Positions 15,062-22,077 of a DNA stretch of 24,481 bases are shown here, piece by piece. The translations under genes and the position numbers were made by a program. Source of the DNA: JBARRS01 sp049644345 (GTDB lineage Bacteria; Actinomycetota; Thermoleophilia; Gaiellales; Gaiellaceae); the NCBI GenBank assembly GCA_049644345.1, contig JBARRS010000040.1, forward strand, positions 1 to 24,481, in the 5' to 3' direction. How positions within the stretch are numbered: position 1 is the stretch's first letter; each line of letters begins with the position of its first letter. The notes under the pieces were generated by a model. The model was given only the letters and a program-made list of their open reading frames with translations. It had not been told where the DNA came from and searched no databases.

Positions 15062-16048
15062 ATGGCGCGGATCTTCTCTGGCATCCAGCCGACGGGCGCG
15101 AAGCACTTCGGCAACTACAGCGGCGGCTTCCGCCAGTACGCGCAGACCCAGGAACAGGGGGAGGCGTTCTTCTGCATCGTCGACCTGCACTCGATCACCG
15201 TCGACTACGAGCCGGAGGCGCTGCGCAGCTCGACGCTCGACCTCGCGGCGATGCTCTTCGCCACCGGCCTCGACCCCGAGCGCTCGACCGTCTTCGTCCA
15301 GAGCCACGTCACCGCGCACGCCGAGGCCGCTTGGCTGCTGTCTGCGGTGACGAGCTACGGCCAGCTCGGGCGAATGACGCAGTTCAAGGAGAAGAGCGAG
15401 CGCCGCGACTTCATCTCGGCCGGCCTCTTCACCTATCCGGTGCTGATGGCGGGCGACATCCTCCTGTACCAGACCGACCTCGTCCCGATCGGCGACGAAC
15501 AGCGCCAGCATCTCGAGTTCGCACGCGACATCGCGGAGCGGTTCAACAGCCGCTTCGGGGAGACCTTCCGCGTGCCCGAGGGCGTCTTCCCCGAGGAGGG
15601 GGCCCGGATCATGGACCTGCAAGAGCCCGACCGGAAGATGTCGACCACCGGCGGCACTCCGCAGGGAACCGTGCTGATCGTCGACCCTCCGGACGTGATC
15701 CGAAGGAAGTTCAAGACGGCGGTCACGGACTCCGGCACCGACGTCCGCTACGCGCCTGACGAGAAGCCCGGGATCTCGAACCTGCTCGAGATCATGTCGG
15801 TGGCGACCGGCGAGGCGATCCCAGAGCTCGAAGCCCGCTACAACAGCGGGGGCTACGGCAGGTTCAAGGAGGAAGTGGGCGACGCCGTCGTCGCGCTGCT
15901 CGATCCGATCCGCACCCGCTACGAAGGGCTGCGCGCAGACGAGGCTGGGCTCCAGCGGCTGCTCACGCGCGGAGCCGAGAAGGCCCGCGAAGCCTCCGCG
16001 CCGACCCTCGAGGCGATGTACGAGGGGATGGGCTTCGTCAGGCTCTAG
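15062..16048 (+). CDS. trpS: Tryptophan--tRNA ligase with variant KMSKS loop
   Basis: A 328-residue class I aminoacyl-tRNA synthetase that charges tRNA-Trp. The HIGH-type signature is PTGAKHFGNY at 10-19, and the specificity region includes YPVLMAGDILLY at 125-136. The KMSKS loop reads KMSTT at 192-196, so the second lysine, which normally helps stabilise the adenylate transition state, is Thr. The rest, including QEPDRK before and TGGTPQGTV after, is smooth and shows no sign of decay. Start is ATG at 15062 with GGAG at 15055-15058; the long upstream frame is a shadow of the divergent DAHP synthase gene. Length is typical. Tryptophan is a product of the same shikimate pathway as its neighbours. 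Confidence 0.94.
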   Translation: MARIFSGIQPTGAKHFGNYSGGFRQYAQTQEQGEAFFCIVDLHSITVDYEPEALRSSTLDLAAMLFATGLDPERSTVFVQSHVTAHAEAAWLLSAVTSYGQLGRMTQFKEKSERRDFISAGLFTYPVLMAGDILLYQTDLVPIGDEQRQHLEFARDIAERFNSRFGETFRVPEGVFPEEGARIMDLQEPDRKMSTTGGTPQGTVLIVDPPDVIRRKFKTAVTDSGTDVRYAPDEKPGISNLLEIMSVATGEAIPELEARYNSGGYGRFKEEVGDAVVALLDPIRTRYEGLRADEAGLQRLLTRGAEKAREASAPTLEAMYEGMGFVRL

Positions 16049-16129
16049 CGCAAGACCCTCACAAAACGTTCTCGAGCTTGTCCCCGCAATCTCCGGTCGC
16101 CGGTCGTAACGTTCCGCCGTCGTCAACCG

Positions 16130-16135
16130 AGGAGG
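16130..16135 (+). promoter_or_regulatory. Strong Shine-Dalgarno that decides the start of the secreted phosphatase gene
   Basis: A full AGGAGG precedes two adjacent ATG codons at 16137 and 16140. Spacing is 1 base to the first and 4 to the second, which favours the second. It is one of the few strong ribosome sites in the window, most other genes having weak or coupled starts. Confidence 0.6.
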
Positions 16136-16139
16136 GATG

Positions 16140-18326
16140 ATGGGGAGAACGAGGCTTGGGCTGTTAGCAGCCCTTGGAATCGCCTGCGCCGCGGCAGCCT
16201 TGCTCGCAGCCGTGCAGGCAGCGAGCGGCGGCCCGGCCAAGGCGAGCAACATCGCTGCGCCCGGGTGTCAGCTCGGGAACGGCATCAAGCACGTGATCTA
16301 CGTGCAGTTCGACAACACTCATTTCCGCCGAGACAACCCGAACGTCCCGTCGGATCTCGAGCAGATGCCGCACCTACTGAACTATCTCCGTGGCAACGGG
16401 ACGCTGATGACGAACGACCACACGGCGCTGATCTCGCACACCGCGACTGGGATCCTCACCTCGCTCACGGGCGTGTACCCGGACCGGATGGGCCAGCCCG
16501 TGTCGAACAGCTTCCGCTACTTCAACCCGAACGGGACGACGAACCTCGGCGTCGCGTTCGCTTACTGGACGGCTCCGCTCTTCGACCCCACGACCAGCAC
16601 GCCGACCGACACGACGCCCCAGATGATCAACGAGAACGGCAAGATCGCCCCGGCGCCCTGGGTTCCCTTCACCCGAGCCGGCTGTGACTTCGGCTCGATC
16701 GGGACCGCAAACACGGTGCTGGAGAACACGGCGGTCGATATCCCGACGGTCTTCGGGCCTGGATCGCCGGAGGCGCAAGAGGTCAAGTCCAATCCCGACC
16801 AGGCGTTTGCCGACTTCGTCGGAATCGCCGTGCATTGCACCGCGGCGAGCGTGCTCTGTTCGCCTTCGAACAACGGCCGGCCCGACGTGCTCTCGGACGA
16901 GCCCGGCGGCTACAACGGCTACAACGGACTCTTCGGCGCGAAGAACGTCGATCCGGTGATCAGCCCGACAGGTCCGATGACCGATCTCGACGGGAATGTG
17001 ATCGCCGACCAGCGCGGTCACATCGGGTTCCCGGGCTTCGACGGCATGTCGGCCTCCGTATCGCTGTCGTGGGTTGCCACCATGCAGGAGCGCGGCATCC
17101 CGGTCACGTACGCGTACATCTCCGACGCACACGACGCGCACCCGAAGGACGCGGCCAGAAACAGGATCAACCATTTCGCCTACGGGCCGGGCGAAGCGGG
17201 CTACGTCGCGCAGTTGAGAGCGTACGACCAGGCGTTCGGCACGTTCTTCCAGCGTCTGGCCGCCGACGGGATCACGAAGGACAACACGCTGTTCGTGGCC
17301 ACGGTCGACGAGGGGGACCACTTCGTCGGTAGCGCTCCGTCGCCGACGGGCTGCGACGGCGTAAGTGTCGCCTGCAGCTACAGCCAGGTCGGCGAGGTCA
17401 ACGCGAACCTCCGCGGCCTCGTTGCGACCCAGACCGGCAATACCACGCCGTTCACGGTCCACTCCGACGACGCACCGAACGTCTACGTCACCGGAAACCC
17501 CGTCCGCGACTCGCTGGTCGCACGGAACCTCGAGCGAGACACGGGGAAGGTCACCGCTACGAATCCGTACACCGGCAACACCGATCACGTCACGGTCGCG
17601 ATGGCCGACCCGGTCGAGGAGGCGACGTTGCACATGGTGACCGCGGATCCCGCGCGGACGCCCACATTCACGATGTTCGGCAATCCGGACTACTTCTTCT
17701 TCGCCGGCGCGCCGAATTGCTCGAGCCCGTGCGTCTCCGTTCCCAATCCGCCGCCGGATGCAGCGAACCCGGACACGTTCGCGTGGAACCACGGCGACAT
17801 CCAGCCCGAGATCGCAACGACGTGGGTCGGCTACGTCGGCCCCGGCGTCCGCAACCTGGGCGCGAGCTCGATCTGGACCGACCACACCGATGTCCGGCCG
17901 ACGATGTTGACGCTGCTCGGACTCAAGGACGACTACATCCAGGACGGACGCACGGTGGTAGAGCCGCTCTACGACTGGGCTGTGCCACAGACGCTGCGCG
18001 CGCACCGAGAATGGCTCCTGCGCCTCGGCGCGGCCTACAAGCAGCTGACCGCTCCCTTCGGGGAGTTCGGCAGTGCGACCCTCGAGGCGTCGACGCGCGC
18101 GCTCGAGAGCGGTACCAACGGCGTGCAGGAGACGCCAAGCTCGACCTACACGAGGATCGAGAACCGGATCGCGTCGCTCACGGCCGACCGAAACGCGCTC
18201 GCCCTGACGATCCGCAACGCGCTCAACGCCGCGGCCTTCTCGGGGCAGGCGCTGGACGAGCAGCAGGCGAAGGCCTGGACGGCGCAGGCCGACGCCCTGA
18301 TCGCCCAGGCGCAGACGATCGGCTAG
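16140..18326 (+). CDS. Secreted alkaline-phosphatase-superfamily protein
   Basis: A large exported protein (728 residues from the second ATG). Residues 1-28 form a signal peptide. The fold looks like the alkaline phosphatase/phosphoesterase superfamily: an opening strand VIYVQFDNTH with a metal-ligand Asp near 58, the nucleophile region NDHTALISHTATG near 92-104, ISDAHD near 328, VDEGDH near 389-394 and TDHTDVRPTMLTLLG near 580-594, which carries the late His ligand. About 100 C-terminal residues are helical and charged (TRIENRIASL onward), probably coiled. Six or more cysteines suggest disulfides. Substrate unknown; a phosphate ester or phosphonate is likely. It stands alone on its strand after trpS, with a strong ribosome site, and its stop abuts the convergent rluB-type gene. 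Confidence 0.75.
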   Translation: MGRTRLGLLAALGIACAAAALLAAVQAASGGPAKASNIAAPGCQLGNGIKHVIYVQFDNTHFRRDNPNVPSDLEQMPHLLNYLRGNGTLMTNDHTALISHTATGILTSLTGVYPDRMGQPVSNSFRYFNPNGTTNLGVAFAYWTAPLFDPTTSTPTDTTPQMINENGKIAPAPWVPFTRAGCDFGSIGTANTVLENTAVDIPTVFGPGSPEAQEVKSNPDQAFADFVGIAVHCTAASVLCSPSNNGRPDVLSDEPGGYNGYNGLFGAKNVDPVISPTGPMTDLDGNVIADQRGHIGFPGFDGMSASVSLSWVATMQERGIPVTYAYISDAHDAHPKDAARNRINHFAYGPGEAGYVAQLRAYDQAFGTFFQRLAADGITKDNTLFVATVDEGDHFVGSAPSPTGCDGVSVACSYSQVGEVNANLRGLVATQTGNTTPFTVHSDDAPNVYVTGNPVRDSLVARNLERDTGKVTATNPYTGNTDHVTVAMADPVEEATLHMVTADPARTPTFTMFGNPDYFFFAGAPNCSSPCVSVPNPPPDAANPDTFAWNHGDIQPEIATTWVGYVGPGVRNLGASSIWTDHTDVRPTMLTLLGLKDDYIQDGRTVVEPLYDWAVPQTLRAHREWLLRLGAAYKQLTAPFGEFGSATLEASTRALESGTNGVQETPSSTYTRIENRIASLTADRNALALTIRNALNAAAFSGQALDEQQAKAWTAQADALIAQAQTIG

Positions 18327-19034
18327 TCATCGTTGGGCGGGAGCGGCCAGGCCGCTCCCGCCCAACCTCTCGACCTCGTCGGGCTCGAGCTCGCGCCATC
18401 GGCCGGGCTCGAGGCCGCGGAGATCGAGGCCTGCATAGCGGCTCCGATGCAGCCGTACGACGGGATGTCCGACTGCGGCGAGCATGCGCTTCACCTGGTG
18501 CTTCCGGCCTTCGTGGATTGCGAGCTCGAGCAGCGAGGGGCCGAGCCGACGGGCGCGGGCGGGCGCGGTTCGCCCGTCGTCGAGCTCGACGCCCCGCTCG
18601 AGCTGCCGCAGCGCCTCGTCGTCGGGCTCGCCCTCCACTTCGATCTCGTACACCTTCTCGACCTCGTAGCGGGGATGCGCGAGCCGGTGTGCGAGCGCGC
18701 CGTCATTCGTGAGCAGAAGCGCTCCGGTCGTGTCGATGTCGAGCCGGCCGACGGGGACTACGCGGGAGTCGTGCTCCACGAGTTCCACGACCGTGGGCCG
18801 CCCATGCGGGTCGCTCGCGGTCGTCACGAACCCGGCGGGCTTGTGAAGGAGCACATAGGCGAGCCGCTGCCGTTCGAGCAGCCGCCCGTCCAGCTCGACG
18901 CGGTCGCCGGGGCCGACGAACGTGTTCAGCTCCCCAACCTCATCGTTGACGCGCACCCGGCCTGCCTTGATCAGCTCGTCGGCCTTGCGGCGTGAGGCGA
19001 CGCCTGTTCGGGCGAGATAGGCGTTCAGCCGCAC
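18327..19034 (-). CDS. Pseudouridine synthase, RluB/RsuA family
   Basis: A 235-residue enzyme that isomerises uridine to pseudouridine in rRNA, most likely 23S. Residues 1-47 form an S4 RNA-binding domain (MRLNAYLARTGVASRRKADE). The catalytic domain holds LLHKPAGFVTT at 62-72 and GRLDIDTTGALLLTNDG at 96-112, with Asp99 as nucleophile, and EGRKHQVKRML further on. Start is GTG at 19034, overlapping the end of the SDR gene by 10 bases. The last dozen codons (LGGSGLAAPAQR) coincide with a 35-base perfect palindrome, so the C-terminus is shaped by a DNA structure. The stop lies directly against the stop of the convergent phosphatase gene. RluB and RsuA cannot be separated by eye. Confidence 0.9.
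   Translation of the reverse strand: MRLNAYLARTGVASRRKADELIKAGRVRVNDEVGELNTFVGPGDRVELDGRLLERQRLAYVLLHKPAGFVTTASDPHGRPTVVELVEHDSRVVPVGRLDIDTTGALLLTNDGALAHRLAHPRYEVEKVYEIEVEGEPDDEALRQLERGVELDDGRTAPARARRLGPSLLELAIHEGRKHQVKRMLAAVGHPVVRLHRSRYAGLDLRGLEPGRWRELEPDEVERLGGSGLAAPAQR
18332..18366. terminator. Perfect 35-base palindrome between convergent genes, likely two-way terminator
   Basis: Two arms of 17 bases (18332-18348 and 18350-18366) are exact reverse complements around a single base. The arms begin GTTGGGCGGG and end CCCGCCCAAC. As RNA it would form a 16-bp GC-rich stem with a 3-base loop on either strand. It begins 6 bases after the stop of the phosphatase gene and lies within the last codons of the opposing pseudouridine synthase gene. 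No T-tract follows on either side, so it differs from a classic intrinsic terminator but could still stop or pause polymerase and protect 3' ends. Confidence 0.65.
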
Positions 19035-19480
19035 GGCCCTTCAACCGGCATCAGCTCCGGCGGTCCGTCGGCGGGACGGATGAGGACGCGGCCGGAGAGC
19101 GAGTCGTCGCGGACCAGATCCAGGACGAGCGCTGCGATCTCCTCGGCAGGCACCAGCTCAGGCACCTCGGCCCGTTCCGCTTCCCTCGTCCAGTGCGCGA
19201 CCGGCGCCGCCCGGTAGTGCGGCTCCGGCGCGCCGCCGGCGTTGTTGACGAGCACGTCGAGCTCACCGCAGGCCGCGATCGCCGCGCGCAGGTCATTGTC
19301 CCGCGTCACGTCCGCGTAGACGAAGCGCCCGCCGAGCTCCTCCGCGGCCTCCTCGCCGGCTCGATCGTCGACGTCGGCCAGGACGACGACAGCACTTTCG
19401 GCGGCGAGGGCCGCCGCGACGGCGCGGCCGATCCCCGCCGCAGCGCCCGTGACCAGGGCCGTCTTGCCTGCGAGCTCCAT
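19025..19480 (-). pseudogene. Short-chain dehydrogenase lacking its catalytic middle (internal in-frame deletion)
   Basis: The 151-residue frame starts as a normal SDR: ELAGKTALVTGAAAGIGRA (2-20) is the nucleotide-binding turn, ADVDD at 35-39 and DVLVNNAGG at 75-83 follow. Residues up to about 100 (VAHWTRE) match the start of the next helix. The sequence then jumps to AERAEVPELVPAEEIAALV, which belongs near the end of a full protein. About 100 residues are absent, including the catalytic Ser and YxxxK and the dimer helices. The frame stays open to TGA at 19025. Either an in-frame deletion made a dead gene, or a short dinucleotide-binding protein remains. The start is ATG at 19480, 21 bases from the divergent GYD gene. 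Confidence 0.7.
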
Positions 19481-19494
19481 CCCGGCAGTATCGT
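19464..19494 (+). promoter_or_regulatory. Possible leaderless promoter for the GYD-domain gene
   Basis: TTGCCT (19464-19469) and TATCGT (19489-19494) lie 19 bases apart. The -10-like box ends 7 bases before the GTG at 19502, so transcription could begin at the start codon itself. No Shine-Dalgarno is visible, which fits. Most of the promoter lies inside the start of the opposing SDR gene. Spacing is longer than ideal and the call is tentative. Confidence 0.35.
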
Positions 19495-19501
19495 TGCGAG
19501 C

Positions 19502-19792
19502 GTGCCGCACTACGTGACGCTGATGCGCTGGACCTCCCAGGGCGTCGCGGGGCTGCCGGCCTGGCGCGAGCGGGTCGAGGAAGGCGAGCGGGTGATCGCC
19601 GAAGCAGGCGGCAGCCTGATCGGCGTCTACGTGACGCTCGGCCGCTACGACGTGGTCGAGATCTTCGAGGCGCCCGACGACGACAAGGCGGCGGAGATCC
19701 TGATGAAGCTGCAACGCCACGGCGCCGAGCACACGGAGACTTTGCGCGCGTTCACGCGCGAGGAGGCCGAGGAGATCATCAGGCGGCTTTAG
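19502..19792 (+). CDS. GYD-domain protein
   Basis: A 96-residue protein of the GYD family, a small ferredoxin-like fold of poorly known role. It opens PHYVTLMRWTSQGV, has EAGGSLIGVYVTLGRYDVVEIFEAPDD in its middle (the glycine-tyrosine-aspartate signature is GRYD) and ends with the typical ETLRAFTREEAEEII. Relatives are cytosolic and may bind small ligands or act as oligomeric stress proteins, but no reaction is established. The longer upstream frame is a shadow of the SDR gene; the GTG at 19502 begins exactly at the conserved N-terminus. It is divergent from the SDR gene by 21 bases and convergent with plsY, leaving 34 bases between their stops. Confidence 0.82.
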   Translation: MPHYVTLMRWTSQGVAGLPAWRERVEEGERVIAEAGGSLIGVYVTLGRYDVVEIFEAPDDDKAAEILMKLQRHGAEHTETLRAFTREEAEEIIRRL

Positions 19793-19826
19793 TGGTGCTT
19801 GTCAGCCGGGCCGCGCTCTCTTGGAA

Positions 19827-20447
19827 TTAGGCGCCGCCCCGCGCTCTCGTCGTGGCTCGGCGGCCGAGTTCGAACCGATTCTCCGTCCGGCTCAAGAGCC
19901 GGGCGATGTTGGCTCGGTGGAGCACGAAGATCGCGACCGCTGCGCCGGCGGCGAAGCCGATGACCGGCCCCGAGGCACCGAACAGGACGGCGAAGAGAGG
20001 GAGCGTCGCCGCTGACAGCATCGAAGCGACCGACGTGTAGCGCGTCGCGAGGAAAGCCCCGACCCACACACCCCCCGCGGCAAGAGTCGCCAGCGGGACA
20101 AGAGCGAGCGCAACTCCGCCGGTCGTCGCGACGATCTTCCCGCCTCGGCCAAAGCGGATGAACAGGGGTCGCCAATGCCCGATCATGGCGGCGATTCCCG
20201 CGAAGAGGCCCACGAGCTCACCGCCGAGCCAGACTCCGAGGAGCGCGGCGGCGAGGCCCTTGGCGAGGTCGAGCAGCGCGACGCTCAGCCCGATCTTGAA
20301 GCCGAGCATCCGCCACACGTTCGCGGCGCCGGTGTTGCCGCTTCCGACCTTGCGGATGTTGACGCCTTTGAGGGCCCGCGGCAGCCAGTAGCCCCACGGC
20401 ATGCTGCCGAGCACGTAGCCGGCCAGGATGAGGAGCACGTCCTTCAT
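19827..20447 (-). CDS. plsY: Glycerol-3-phosphate acyltransferase PlsY
   Basis: An integral membrane enzyme of 206 residues that uses acyl phosphate to acylate glycerol 3-phosphate, the first step of phospholipid synthesis. Several hydrophobic segments are evident. The family motifs are GSMPWGY at 14-20, GSGNTGAANVWR at 35-46 and GHWRPLFIRF-GRGGKIVAT at 90-108. The third normally reads GGKGVAT, and the second Gly is Ile here, next to the catalytic phosphate loop. A basic tail (RRATTRARGGA) ends the protein. Start is ATG at 20447, with no clear Shine-Dalgarno. It follows the epimerase gene by 52 bases on the same strand, in a run that also includes pgsA, another phospholipid gene. Confidence 0.92.
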   Translation of the reverse strand: MKDVLLILAGYVLGSMPWGYWLPRALKGVNIRKVGSGNTGAANVWRMLGFKIGLSVALLDLAKGLAAALLGVWLGGELVGLFAGIAAMIGHWRPLFIRFGRGGKIVATTGGVALALVPLATLAAGGVWVGAFLATRYTSVASMLSAATLPLFAVLFGASGPVIGFAAGAAVAIFVLHRANIARLLSRTENRFELGRRATTRARGGA

Positions 20448-20499
20448 GGAGAGAGCCGAGGCGACTCGATTGTACGAAGCGCGGTCCCGGGCCCCATGC

Positions 20500-21498
20500 T
20501 CACGCAGAACAGGTGCGAGCGACGAGGCCCTGCTCCGCCCACCAGTCGAGGGTCCGGCGGAGCGTCTCCTCGACCGGCGTGTAGATCAAACCGAGCTCGC
20601 GGGTCGCCTTCGACCCGTCGTAGGCGTGACCGTGGAGGATCGTCCGCACCAGCTCCCGGCAGACGCGTGGGCTGTCGCGACGAATCCACGCGTACGCCTC
20701 GGCGGCCGTCGCCAGCGCCATCGCGAGGGAAGGAGGCACCGTGCGCAGCGGCTGATCTACGCCGGCGAGGCGCGCAACGAGCGCCAGCCCCTCCCGAACG
20801 GTCAGCGTCGCACCGCTGAGCACGTATCGCTCCCCCGGCTTCCCCTTGGCGCCAGCCAAGAGATGGCCGTCCGTGCAGTCGGCGATATCGACGAGGCTCA
20901 GCTGTGAGTCGACGACGGCTTTGAGCCGCCCGTTCACGTAGTCGAGGAGCAGTCGAGCCGATCCCCCTGAGCGTCCCGGGCCCTGCACGGATGCGGGATT
21001 CACGCAAACGACCTCGACCCCTGTCTCGCGCGCAGACGCGAGCACCGCCCGCTCGGCCTCGAACTTCGAGCGCTCGTAGTCGGAGAGGAACCAGCCGCGG
21101 TGAAAAGACGTCTCCGACCCGACAGTCCCGCGGGCCTCTCCCAGCGTTGCCGCAGACGACGTGTACACGACCCGCCGGACGCCGGCCCGGGCAGCGGCCA
21201 GGACGACCGTGCGCGAGCCCTCGACGTTGACCTCGAACATGGGCGAGGGATCGCGGACGCAGAAGGCGTTGGCGCCGGCCGCGTGGTAGACGACGTCGCA
21301 GCCTCGCATCCCGGACGTCAGCGCCTCGAGGTCGAGTATGTCCCCCCGTACGGGCTCCGCGCCCAGTGCGCCGAGCGAGCGTGCCGAGTCCTCTGACCGA
21401 GCGAGAGCCTTGACGCGGTCACTCTCGCGTATCAGACGCTCGACGATGGCCCGGCCGAGGAACCCGGTACCGCCGGTGACGAGAACGGGGCCGGTCAT
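20500..21498 (-). CDS. NAD-dependent epimerase/dehydratase (extended SDR, HpnA-like)
   Basis: A 332-residue extended short-chain dehydrogenase. The Rossmann signature is GGTGFLG at 9-15. Then come GDILD at 52-56, VYHAAG at 70-75, the TSSAA stretch at 113-117 and the catalytic pair in SDYERSK (Tyr141, Lys145), so the active site is complete. The overall pattern resembles the hopanoid-associated epimerase HpnA and dihydroflavonol reductase-like enzymes acting on nucleotide sugars or sterol-like alcohols. The true substrate cannot be deduced, and no other hopanoid gene is in the window. Start is ATG at 21498, 6 bases after the pgsA stop, so the two are probably co-transcribed. Confidence 0.82.
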   Translation of the reverse strand: MTGPVLVTGGTGFLGRAIVERLIRESDRVKALARSEDSARSLGALGAEPVRGDILDLEALTSGMRGCDVVYHAAGANAFCVRDPSPMFEVNVEGSRTVVLAAARAGVRRVVYTSSAATLGEARGTVGSETSFHRGWFLSDYERSKFEAERAVLASARETGVEVVCVNPASVQGPGRSGGSARLLLDYVNGRLKAVVDSQLSLVDIADCTDGHLLAGAKGKPGERYVLSGATLTVREGLALVARLAGVDQPLRTVPPSLAMALATAAEAYAWIRRDSPRVCRELVRTILHGHAYDGSKATRELGLIYTPVEETLRRTLDWWAEQGLVARTCSA

Positions 21499-21504
21499 GA
21501 TCCC

Positions 21505-22077
21505 CTAGCGCAGATCGTCCGAAAAGGCCGCGGAAAAGCGGGCGAGGTACTCGACGGCCGAGATCACCGTGATCACCGCCGCGGCAAGCATCGCCCACTC
21601 GTCGAGACGCAGCGGCCCGAGCGGGTCCCCGTAGCGAACGATGGCCAGGAAGATTGCGACGAACTGGACGTTCGTCTTCAGCTTGCCCCAGATCGAGGGC
21701 GCGAACACCGTTCCCTCGGCCGCGACGACACCGCGCAGGCCCAGGATCAACAGCTCCCGCCCGATGATGACTGCCGCGATCCAGGGCGACACTCGGTCGA
21801 CATCGACCAGCGCGATCAGCGCACCCGAGACGAGCAGCTTGTCGGCGGTCGTATCGAGAAAAGAGCCGAGCTTGGTCGACACGGCCCACCGCCGGGCCAG
21901 GTAGCCGTCGACGAAATCGGTGATCGCCGCGACCGCAAACACGGCCGCAGCGGCGTTGTAGGCAGACCTTCCACTCGGCCCGAGCAGAATCAGACCCATC
22001 ACCGCCGGGGCGGCGAGGATGCGAGCGTAGGTGAGCGCCGGGAGGAGGGATCTCGGCGCGGCCGCCCGGGCGATCAC
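21505..22077 (-). CDS. pgsA: CDP-diacylglycerol--glycerol-3-phosphate 3-phosphatidyltransferase
   Basis: A 190-residue membrane enzyme that makes phosphatidylglycerol phosphate from CDP-diacylglycerol and glycerol 3-phosphate. The CDP-alcohol phosphotransferase signature D-x2-D-G-x2-A-R-x8-G-x3-D-x3-D is complete: Asp54, Asp57, Gly58, Ala61, Arg62, Gly71, Asp75 and Asp79. Hydrophobic helices lie on both sides. Other alcohol acceptors are possible in this superfamily, but length and the LTYARILAAPAV opening suit PgsA. Start is the GTG at 22077, overlapping the stop of the PTS fusion as GTGA, so translation is probably coupled. The epimerase gene follows 6 bases downstream. Confidence 0.9.
   Translation of the reverse strand: MIARAAAPRSLLPALTYARILAAPAVMGLILLGPSGRSAYNAAAAVFAVAAITDFVDGYLARRWAVSTKLGSFLDTTADKLLVSGALIALVDVDRVSPWIAAVIIGRELLILGLRGVVAAEGTVFAPSIWGKLKTNVQFVAIFLAIVRYGDPLGPLRLDEWAMLAAAVITVISAVEYLARFSAAFSDDLR

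Noticed and set aside
16374..18005. 543-codon open frame on the minus strand
   Set aside because: Antisense shadow of the secreted phosphatase gene, with Arg/Val/Asp-rich low-complexity translation and no recognisable motif.
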